A stretch of DNA of 20,015 nucleotides from CBFGTA01 sp965651595 (lineage in GTDB: Bacteria > Actinomycetota > Actinomycetes > S36-B12 > UBA10799): contig CBFGTA010000031.1 of the NCBI GenBank assembly GCA_965651595.1, positions 1-20,015 on the forward strand, given 5' to 3'. The notes beneath the pieces were generated by a model. The model worked only from the letters and a program-made list of their open reading frames with translations, had not been told where the DNA came from and did not search any database. Made by a program: the position numbers and the translations under genes. Numbering within the stretch: position 1 is the first letter of the stretch; the number at the start of each line of letters is the position of its first letter. Shown here piece after piece: positions 14,484-20,015 of this stretch.

Positions 14484-16048
14484 ACCCGGCGCATCGTCAT
14501 CGACTCTGCCTGAACGAGCTGTTCGGGCGTTGACGGGAGCAGCCGGAAGTCTGGACCTTCACCGAGCAGCAGTTGCCGCTCGCGGGGACTAACGGCGAGC
14601 ACAAGCAAAGTCGCGGCTGTGACCACTGCGACGGCCAAGAAATCGGACAACTGGAACAAGGAATCCTGGGTCGCACTCGAGGAGACAACACCGTACAAAC
14701 TCAAAATCACCGTCACGATCAGAACTGCCCGCAATTCCATCCGGCGCAGGCCTGCAGCGGCGAGCAGTGGCAGGCTCCACAGCACATACCACGGCTGAAC
14801 AACGGGTCCGAAAACGACAACAGCCAGGAACGCCAACGCAGCCGCACGCACCGGAGTACGACCCCACGGTTTCAGCGCCAAGTAGGCGACCGTCGCGACA
14901 GACGCAATTGTCCCGATCAAGCGACATGCTGACACGAAGAAGTCGGTCAGTTCCCATCCCGCCAGTGACGCCAACCAGCCTAGAATCATCCCAATCGCCG
15001 TTGGCGGGCTCAGCCAGGTCCGGACCGCTCCCGGCGTACTGAGGGCAGCCAGCCAACCGAATCCGGTTCCGGTCAGGAATGCGAATCCGATCAGGATGAC
15101 GCCAGCAATGATCGACGCGTATACCCAGTAACGAATCACGCGCCAGTAGTTCGTTCGCGTACCCGCCCAGAAGAACGCCACGAACGGAAGCGCCAACAGC
15201 CCAATGGGTTTGATGGACCCGCCCAGAGTCACCAAAATGACGCCGAGCACCGGATGGCGATCGACCGCCAAGGCCAGGCCCGCCACGACCAGGCCCGCCA
15301 TCAACGCGTCGTTGTGCGCGCCGCTAACGAAATGCATGAGAACTAGCGGGTTGAGCACGCCTAGCCACACTGCTTTCGGTGCTTCGATTCCGCATGCTTG
15401 GGCCAGCCGCGCCACACCCCAGAGCAGCAACACAACTCCGACGACGGCCAGTAGACGCAGCAGCAAAGCCCCCGCGTAAGGGTGCGGTCCGACGAAACTC
15501 ACCACTCCGCGCGCCAGAACCAGCCACAATTGCCCGTACGGTGTCGCCGCTTCTCCCCACATCGGGTCGACTCCGAACCCGAACCAACCCGGCACCGAGG
15601 ACGACCCGTCAGTATAAGGATTGAGCCCGTCGAGGAGCAGCTTCCCCTGTGTAAAGTACGAGTACACGTCTCGGCTGAACAGCGGCGGCGTGATCATCAG
15701 TGGGAGCGACCAGGCTCCCATCACCACCCAGAGGTGCCACATTCGGGTGACCCGCCCGCGCAGAATGTCGTAGCCGAGTAGCAGCCAGGCTTGAAGCAAC
15801 AGCATGGCGCCGAGGATGACGGCGAATTTCGACACCGCCGCACCCATCGTCGTCCCGCGCATCGCGTCGACGACAGCCCAGTCCACGAGGCTGGTATTCA
15901 GTGGCAGCCACCCCACCCCGAGCGCCCCCACGCCGATGAGCAACGTAGCCACCAAGCCCGGCACGACTGACCGCCACACGAGGCTCTGCAGCGAGTCGTA
16001 CCGTGACTGGTCGTCCTCGCGAGCTGACGAATCGGGGTGGCCGGACAC
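14480..16048 (-). CDS. mptA: Polyprenol-phosphomannose-dependent alpha-1,6-mannosyltransferase (MptA/MptB family)
   Basis: A 522-residue GT-C type membrane protein with about 12 or more predicted spans. The first long external loop carries SRDVYSYFTQGKLLLDG (about 125-141) followed by NPYT; the Asp-Val-Tyr-Ser-Tyr motif and the loop WGEAATPYGQLWL are characteristic of mycobacterial MptA/MptB and corynebacterial relatives. These extend the alpha-1,6-mannan backbone of lipomannan/LAM outside the membrane using polyprenyl-phosphomannose. The GTG at 16048 is chosen because TACGCT ends 7 nt before it. Its TAG shares CTAG with crtI. In mycobacteria mptA stands between idsA2 and pknL, as a homologue does here, which favours MptA over MptB, but here it is on the opposite strand. 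Activity on lipomannan is inferred. Confidence 0.8.
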   Translation of the reverse strand: MSGHPDSSAREDDQSRYDSLQSLVWRSVVPGLVATLLIGVGALGVGWLPLNTSLVDWAVVDAMRGTTMGAAVSKFAVILGAMLLLQAWLLLGYDILRGRVTRMWHLWVVMGAWSLPLMITPPLFSRDVYSYFTQGKLLLDGLNPYTDGSSSVPGWFGFGVDPMWGEAATPYGQLWLVLARGVVSFVGPHPYAGALLLRLLAVVGVVLLLWGVARLAQACGIEAPKAVWLGVLNPLVLMHFVSGAHNDALMAGLVVAGLALAVDRHPVLGVILVTLGGSIKPIGLLALPFVAFFWAGTRTNYWRVIRYWVYASIIAGVILIGFAFLTGTGFGWLAALSTPGAVRTWLSPPTAIGMILGWLASLAGWELTDFFVSACRLIGTIASVATVAYLALKPWGRTPVRAAALAFLAVVVFGPVVQPWYVLWSLPLLAAAGLRRMELRAVLIVTVILSLYGVVSSSATQDSLFQLSDFLAVAVVTAATLLVLAVSPRERQLLLGEGPDFRLLPSTPEQLVQAESMTMRRV

Positions 16049-16055
16049 GATTGGA

Positions 16056-16061
16056 AGCGTA
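16056..16061 (-). promoter_or_regulatory. Predicted -10 box (TACGCT) of leaderless mptA transcript
   Basis: On the minus strand TACGCT is followed by 7 nt and the GTG at 16048. It lies in the 64-nt divergent region with crtB. Confidence 0.5.
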
Positions 16062-16100
16062 CATGGTCAGGCACTCGACCCGATAGCACCGTGGTACCGG

Positions 16101-16106
16101 CAAAAT
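16101..16106 (+). promoter_or_regulatory. Possible -10 box (CAAAAT) before crtB
   Basis: CAAAAT is followed by six G and the ATG at 16113. The spacing matches the leaderless starts seen elsewhere here, but the G-run could equally serve as a ribosome site, so the case is weaker than for crtE or crtA. Confidence 0.4.
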
Positions 16107-16112
16107 GGGGGG

Positions 16113-17012
16113 ATGAGTCGTTGTGAACTATCCAAGGCGGGAATCAGGGATCCCCACCTGGTTCGCTCTTACCGTCTCACCCGCCGACTCAACGCCCACT
16201 ACGGCAAGACATACTTCCTGGCCACGTACCTGCTTCCGGCCGCCCGCAGGCCCCATATTCACGCGCTGTACGGCTTTGCTCGCTACGTCGACGAAGTCGT
16301 CGACCGCGTGGAAGGGACAACCGTCCACACCCGCCAGCTTCGCCTCGCCCACTGTTCAGACCAGTTTTTCGCTGACCTCGAGCGCGGGCATTCTGACCAC
16401 CCGGTGTACGCCGCCACCATCCACACTATCGGCCGGTTTAGGATCGACCACGAATATTTCCGGGCCTTCTTCCGTTCCATGCAGATGGATCTCACCGTTG
16501 ACCGCTACGACAGTTTCGAGGACCTCTCGACCTACGTCTATGGCTCTGCCGCGGTCATCGGCGCCCAGGTGGTGCGGGTTCTCGCTCCCGAGTCACTGGC
16601 CGCTCTGCCCTATGCGGAGACGCTCGGTGTGGCGTTTCAGCTCGCCAACTTCTTGCGCGATGTGAACGAAGACCTCGACCGGGGGCGTATCTATCTGCCT
16701 CTCGACGAACTCTCCCGGTTCGGAGTCACCGAACAAATGCTTCAGCGGCGCCAGATGACTCCGGAACTAAGGGAGGCTTTGAGCTGGCAGGCCGATCGAG
16801 TCCGCAAACTGTCCGAACAGGCCCAGCCCGGGATTAAACTCCTGCCTCCGCGGGTTCAGCCCGGCATCGAAACCGCCCGCGTCTTGTACTGCGGCATCGT
16901 GGACGAACTCGCCCGACATGACTACGACGTGTTCGCCATACGAGCGTCAGTTCCGCTCACCACTCGGCTGCTCACGGCGACGCGCATTCAGGCGCAAGCG
17001 TGGCGGGCCTGA
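16113..17012 (+). CDS. crtB: Phytoene synthase
   Basis: A 299-residue squalene/phytoene synthase family enzyme that condenses two GGPP molecules to 15-cis-phytoene. The first Asp-rich motif is in YGFARYVDEVVD (about 53-64). The second is in ANFLRDVNEDLDRGRIYLP (about 178-196), both at the usual positions. The open frame runs upstream to 15804, but that part is antisense to the mannosyltransferase gene and looks non-coding. The ATG at 16113 gives the usual length and N-terminus. The gene stands alone on the plus strand. Its last 66 nt overlap the convergent crtYd, so the two messages are antisense to each other at their 3' ends. Confidence 0.93.
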   Translation: MSRCELSKAGIRDPHLVRSYRLTRRLNAHYGKTYFLATYLLPAARRPHIHALYGFARYVDEVVDRVEGTTVHTRQLRLAHCSDQFFADLERGHSDHPVYAATIHTIGRFRIDHEYFRAFFRSMQMDLTVDRYDSFEDLSTYVYGSAAVIGAQVVRVLAPESLAALPYAETLGVAFQLANFLRDVNEDLDRGRIYLPLDELSRFGVTEQMLQRRQMTPELREALSWQADRVRKLSEQAQPGIKLLPPRVQPGIETARVLYCGIVDELARHDYDVFAIRASVPLTTRLLTATRIQAQAWRA

Positions 17013-17363
17013 CCGCGGTTCACGGTCGATGCCCGCCCGTCCCCAGGCCACCCACAACACGAGTGTCAGCAGGACCATTGCGAAACCGAATCCGAGATCC
17101 TCAATGGGCGCGAAGAACACCCGACCTTCGCCGAGGAAGGGAACCTCCTCACCTTCCCACGATCCTGTTCCGACAATGACATCTTCGCGATAGCGGACAA
17201 TTCCCGGCCCGGTGAGGGCAGCGTTGCTAGCCAACTGGAAAGCCACGACAATCGCGTAGGTCACCCAAAACAGCCGACGCGTCAGAAGGCGAGTCCGAAG
17301 AACGAACAGGTCGACGACCACCACGAGCGGGATGGCCAGCACAACGAGCAACGTGTAGCTCAC
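16947..17363 (-). CDS. crtYd: Lycopene cyclase subunit CrtYd
   Basis: A 138-residue membrane protein with about three spans, the second half of the heterodimeric lycopene cyclase found in actinobacteria and related to fungal CarRA. The key motif APIEDLGFGF (about 85-94) matches the conserved Pro-x-Glu-Glu/Asp motif of the family. The C-terminal tail is Arg-rich and overlaps the end of crtB in antisense. The GTG start at 17363 overlaps the crtYc stop as GTGA, so the two subunits are likely made in a fixed ratio. It cyclises psi ends of lycopene or gamma-carotene. Without a crtEb prenyltransferase nearby, C40 beta-cyclase activity is more likely than the C50 CrtYe/CrtYf role, but the sequence does not decide ring type. 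Confidence 0.85.
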   Translation of the reverse strand: MSYTLLVVLAIPLVVVVDLFVLRTRLLTRRLFWVTYAIVVAFQLASNAALTGPGIVRYREDVIVGTGSWEGEEVPFLGEGRVFFAPIEDLGFGFAMVLLTLVLWVAWGRAGIDREPRSGPPRLRLNARRREQPSGERN

Positions 17364-17746
17364 CCCGGGCTCTCCGACTCTGTCTCATCACCGGTAGCTA
17401 ACGCCGCTGGCTCGGCTTCGTCACCGGCTGCCCAGCCGTTATCGGCCCGCACCGCTTCAAAGGCCAAGATCACGCAGATCGGAACGATGATGAAGAAGAG
17501 GAGTTCCTCCAGGGGCAACCCTGCCCCAACGGTGACTCCAGTGACGCTGAGCGAATCAAACCGCCAGTGGTCAGCTGCGATTGCGTAAAGATCCCAGGCA
17601 CCGAAGATCGCCACGATCGGGCCGATCGTCAAGAGGAGGCGGCGCCAGCGGCGGAGGACTCGAGTGCGGAACGCGTACTCGAGCCAGCCCGCCCCCAGCA
17701 GGCATAGGCCCAAGACCACAAGGTAGGCGCCCTGACCACCGGGCAC
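17360..17746 (-). CDS. crtYc: Lycopene cyclase subunit CrtYc
   Basis: A 128-residue membrane protein with about three spans, the first half of the heterodimeric lycopene cyclase. The family motif GLPLEELLFFIIVP lies at about 76-89, preceded by a WDLYA motif. The tail after about residue 100 is acidic and not conserved. The GTG at 17746 begins 3 nt after the ybdK stop, with GGAGA 9 nt upstream inside ybdK. It therefore appears to be co-transcribed with, and possibly coupled to, the ligase gene. crtYd follows with a GTGA overlap. Confidence 0.85.
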   Translation of the reverse strand: MPGGQGAYLVVLGLCLLGAGWLEYAFRTRVLRRWRRLLLTIGPIVAIFGAWDLYAIAADHWRFDSLSVTGVTVGAGLPLEELLFFIIVPICVILAFEAVRADNGWAAGDEAEPAALATGDETESESPG

Positions 17747-17749
17747 GAT

Positions 17750-18964
17750 CTAGATTCTCCAGCCGTAGGGCTGGTTGGATTCCCATTCGGCGATGAGCAT
17801 GTCGACCACATCGTTGAAGTCGTTGCGCAATGCGTATTGGGCGCGCTGACGGACGCTGCCGGGGTGTTGGTCGACGATGTTCATCATGCTGCGCAGCTCG
17901 TCGGCGCAGCCGAGCTCTTCGGCCACGCCAGCGAGGTCGGCGATGGCCTCGGCGACCAGGGACGTCACTGGTGCAGTGTTGCCGTTGGCATCCACGATGA
18001 CCTGCGCGTCCAGACCCCAGCGGCATGCCCGCCACTTGTTGTCCTTGAGGACCCACTCGCCGAGTTCCGGCAGGGTCTGCCCGGCATCGAGTAGACGGGA
18101 GAACTGCTCGACGAGGCACTGGGCCAAGGCTGCCAGGGCGGCGATCTCGCGCATCGTGCCCATGCAGTCGGTAACCCGGATTTCGACGGTTCCGAAACCG
18201 GGATGGGGCCGAATGTCCCACCACAGTTCCCGCACGGAACGAATCGTCCCAGCGTGTATCAGGACGGTCATGAGTTCGGTGAACTCATCCCAGTCAGCCA
18301 GTTTCGGTGGCAGGCCTGTGGTGGGCATTCCTTCGAACACTTTCGTGCGGGCCGATTGCAACCCCGTGTCAGTGCCATGCCAATAGGGACTAGAACCTGA
18401 CAGTGCAATAAACAGCGGCATATACACGGCCAGGGCACGACTGATGGCGAGCGAGTGATCGGCTGAGCGCACCCCGACGTGATAGTGAATGCCGTGGCAC
18501 ATGGACCGGCGCGCGGGCCAGGCAATCGTGCGGGCGAAGTCCTGATAGCGGGGACTCGGCGTGACCAGAAGTTCATGCCAGTTGGCTGTCGGGTGCAGGG
18601 CCCCACCGATCAACGCGACTTGCCGCCGAGCCGCCACTTCCGACACTTCGGCCAGGGTGCCGTTGAGGTCATCAACGACCTCGGAGACAGTGTCACAGAT
18701 TCCGGTGATGACCTCGATGCTTGACTGATAGAACTCATGTTTGGCTTTTGGGTGCTCACTACCGTCAGGCCCGGCGAGTTCGTCGAGGATCTCGACCGAC
18801 GCTGGCACCAGGACTCGAGACTGACGATCGACGAGGCCGAGTTCGACTTCCACCCCTAGAGAACTGTGCGTCGAAGAGTTGAATGGAACGGAAATCGGCG
18901 CGCCAGGCGCGCCTGGGGCGAGGCCGGGAGCGACGGGCGCTGAGTGGAGGCCAAATGCGGACAC
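17750..18964 (-). CDS. ybdK: YbdK-type carboxylate-amine ligase (glutamate-cysteine ligase GCS2 family)
   Basis: A 404-residue member of the GCS2 family, ATP-grasp-like ligases with weak gamma-glutamylcysteine synthetase activity in E. coli YbdK and unknown main function. It shows SSLGVEVELGLVD (about 34-46), corresponding to the conserved Gly-Val-Glu-x-Glu core, HGIHYHVGV (about 155-163), ELWWDIRPHPGFGTVEIRV (about 243-261, family hallmark) and a C-terminal NQPYGWRI. About 25 Pro/Ala/Gly-rich residues precede the family start. The GTG at 18964 lies 6 nt behind GATTCT. It is the first gene of a ybdK-crtYc-crtYd unit, which hints at a link between carotenoid output and thiol or amino-acid ligation, but no such role is established. 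Divergent from the kinase gene. Confidence 0.85.
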   Translation of the reverse strand: MSAFGLHSAPVAPGLAPGAPGAPISVPFNSSTHSSLGVEVELGLVDRQSRVLVPASVEILDELAGPDGSEHPKAKHEFYQSSIEVITGICDTVSEVVDDLNGTLAEVSEVAARRQVALIGGALHPTANWHELLVTPSPRYQDFARTIAWPARRSMCHGIHYHVGVRSADHSLAISRALAVYMPLFIALSGSSPYWHGTDTGLQSARTKVFEGMPTTGLPPKLADWDEFTELMTVLIHAGTIRSVRELWWDIRPHPGFGTVEIRVTDCMGTMREIAALAALAQCLVEQFSRLLDAGQTLPELGEWVLKDNKWRACRWGLDAQVIVDANGNTAPVTSLVAEAIADLAGVAEELGCADELRSMMNIVDQHPGSVRQRAQYALRNDFNDVVDMLIAEWESNQPYGWRI

Positions 18965-18970
18965 TGTCGC

Positions 18971-18976
18971 AGAATC
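18971..18976 (-). promoter_or_regulatory. Possible -10 box (GATTCT) for the leaderless ybdK-crtYc-crtYd transcript
   Basis: On the minus strand GATTCT ends 6 nt before the GTG at 18964. It has the A and final T of TANNNT but not the first T, so it is a weaker match than the others. Confidence 0.4.
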
Positions 18977-19036
18977 TCACATCCGACACGTGGAACTGAA
19001 GTTGAATCACCGTCGCCGCTCCGGCTGAGCCGCACG

Positions 19037-19042
19037 TACACT
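19037..19042 (+). promoter_or_regulatory. Predicted -10 box (TACACT) of leaderless kinase transcript
   Basis: TACACT is followed by 6 nt (CGCAGA) and the GTG at 19049, with no convincing Shine-Dalgarno. It lies in the 84-nt divergent region with ybdK. Confidence 0.55.
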
Positions 19043-19048
19043 CGCAGA

Positions 19049-20015
19049 GTGACCACTCCAGATGCAGCCGAACTCGTGGGTGCAGTCGTGGATGGCCGCT
19101 ATCGAATCGATCGCGTGATCGCCACCGGTGGAATGGCAACGGTCTACCAGGGAGTCGATCAGCGGCTCGATCGGCCGGTAGCGATCAAAGTCATGTTGCC
19201 AGCCTATGCTGCGGATCCAAATTTTGTCCGCCGCTTCGAGCGCGAAGCCCGTTCCGCCGCCCGCCTCAACCACGACGGAATTGTCGCAGTGTACGACCAA
19301 GGTTCGTGGCTGTCCCCACAGGGCAGACAGCTTGTCTACTTGGTGATGGAGTACGTGGATGGGACGACTCTGAGGCAGTCTCTGAGTCAGCGTGGTCGCT
19401 ATCAACCCGATGCTGCGCTGGCCGCGATGGAACCGGTGCTGGAGGCTCTCGCCGCGGCCCATGAGGCGGGCTACGCCCACCGAGACATCAAACCCGAGAA
19501 CGTCTTGATTGATTCTCGGGGGAGGGTCAAGATTGCTGACTTCGGGGTGGCTCGCGCCCTCACTTCCTCGTCCGGGGCGGGCTCTCAGACATCGGCTATC
19601 GTGATCGGGACCGTCGCCTACCTGGCGCCGGAAGTCTTGTCGACCGGCGAATCGGATGCCCGTACCGACGTCTACTCAGCTGGGATCGTCCTCTACGAGC
19701 TGCTCACCGGCTCGGTGCCCTACCACGGCGAGAACGCCATGGCAGTGGCCTATCAGCACGTCAACTCGAATGTGTCGCCACCTTCGACGGCGGTCGCCGG
19801 GCTCGGGCCGGGACTCGACGAACTAGTTGCAACTGCCACCGCCACGAACCCTGACGATCGATATGCCGACGCCCACGATTTCTTGAACCACATGCGCATC
19901 GTGCGCGCTGAGGGCCACGCTGACCAGGCCGAGCACCGAACCGTGGTGTTGCCAGCACCGACTACTCGGGTCATCCCGGCCAACCCTCAATCGGCCGCCA
20001 ACCCACCTTCCCCTA
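19049..20015 (+). CDS. pknL: Serine/threonine protein kinase, PknL-like (C-terminus outside window)
   Basis: 322 residues are visible. A complete Hanks-type kinase domain: ATP loop IATGGMATVY (about 24-33), with the first Gly of the canonical loop replaced as in PknL-type kinases; Lys47 in VAIKVM; catalytic loop HRDIKPENVL (144-153); DFG (164-166); and GTVAYLAPE (187-195). Residues ADPNFVRRFEREARSAARL (55-73) and the late segment LDELVATATATNPDDRYADA (about 265-284) recall mycobacterial PknL. A Pro/Ala-rich linker begins near residue 300. Whether a transmembrane segment follows is not visible. The GTG at 19049 follows a TACACT box by 6 nt. Position near idsA/crtE and an mptA-like gene supports PknL orthology. 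Targets are unknown; no Rv2175c-like DNA-binding substrate is seen here. Confidence 0.88.
   Translation, partial: MTTPDAAELVGAVVDGRYRIDRVIATGGMATVYQGVDQRLDRPVAIKVMLPAYAADPNFVRRFEREARSAARLNHDGIVAVYDQGSWLSPQGRQLVYLVMEYVDGTTLRQSLSQRGRYQPDAALAAMEPVLEALAAAHEAGYAHRDIKPENVLIDSRGRVKIADFGVARALTSSSGAGSQTSAIVIGTVAYLAPEVLSTGESDARTDVYSAGIVLYELLTGSVPYHGENAMAVAYQHVNSNVSPPSTAVAGLGPGLDELVATATATNPDDRYADAHDFLNHMRIVRAEGHADQAEHRTVVLPAPTTRVIPANPQSAANPPSP

Noticed and set aside
15804..16112. Upstream extension of the crtB frame
   Set aside because: Antisense to the 5' end of the mannosyltransferase gene. Homology to phytoene synthases begins just after the ATG at 16113.
17571..18224. Minus-strand open frame of 217 codons across ybdK and crtYc
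   Set aside because: A frame shadow. The ybdK and crtYc frames carry the family motifs.
1..20015. CRISPR arrays, insertion sequences, tRNAs, rRNAs, prophage or defence genes
   Set aside because: None seen. Gene gaps are under 190 bases, there are no regularly spaced repeats, and all large frames fit housekeeping or carotenoid families.

Overview
The window reads as a densely coding stretch of a high-GC actinobacterial chromosome. Evidence for this is the frequent GTG starts, ATGA/GTGA gene overlaps, heterodimeric CrtYc/CrtYd lycopene cyclase subunits, a PknL-like Ser/Thr kinase, an MptA/MptB-type polyprenol-phosphomannose mannosyltransferase, and transcription units whose start codon sits 6-7 nt behind a TANNNT box (predicted leaderless mRNAs). 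The species cannot be named from this. I see no mobile element, CRISPR array, tRNA or rRNA, and no gap between genes exceeds 190 bases.

Layout. (1) 1-1681, minus: a HemG/HemY-type FAD-dependent porphyrinogen oxidase, cut by the window edge at its C-terminus. (2) 1778-5976, plus: carotenoid block A, with a CrtA-like monooxygenase, CruF-like hydratase and CruG-like family 2 glycosyltransferase joined by 4-nt overlaps, then a CrtD/CrtI-type desaturase with its own promoter. (3) 5973-6620, minus: a secreted CHAP-domain protein. (4) 11855-6808, minus: a tightly packed run of metF, a CDP-alcohol phosphatidyltransferase, a DrrAB-like ABC ATPase and permease, and a serine beta-lactamase-like lipoprotein. 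(5) 11907-14483, plus: carotenoid block B, a GGPP-type synthase (crtE/idsA) and phytoene desaturase (crtI), divergent from metF. (6) 16048-14480, minus: an MptA/MptB-like membrane mannosyltransferase. (7) 16113-17012, plus: phytoene synthase crtB. (8) 18964-16947, minus: a YbdK-type carboxylate-amine ligase followed immediately by crtYc and crtYd. (9) 19049 to the end, plus: a PknL-like kinase, cut at its C-terminus.

How the genes work together (inference). CrtE, CrtB and CrtI would supply lycopene and CrtYc/CrtYd would cyclise one or both ends. CruF would hydrate a remaining acyclic end, CrtD would desaturate it, CrtA would oxidise it and the CruG-like enzyme would glycosylate it. The predicted product is a C40 carotenoid with a hydroxylated, sugar-bearing acyclic end, of the phleixanthophyll or sioxanthin kind. 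No crtEb (C50 route), crtU (aromatic ring) or crtZ/crtW is present here. The metF - prenyl synthase - mannosyltransferase - kinase order resembles the mycobacterial Rv2172c-Rv2173-Rv2174-Rv2176 neighbourhood, with carotenoid genes interleaved.
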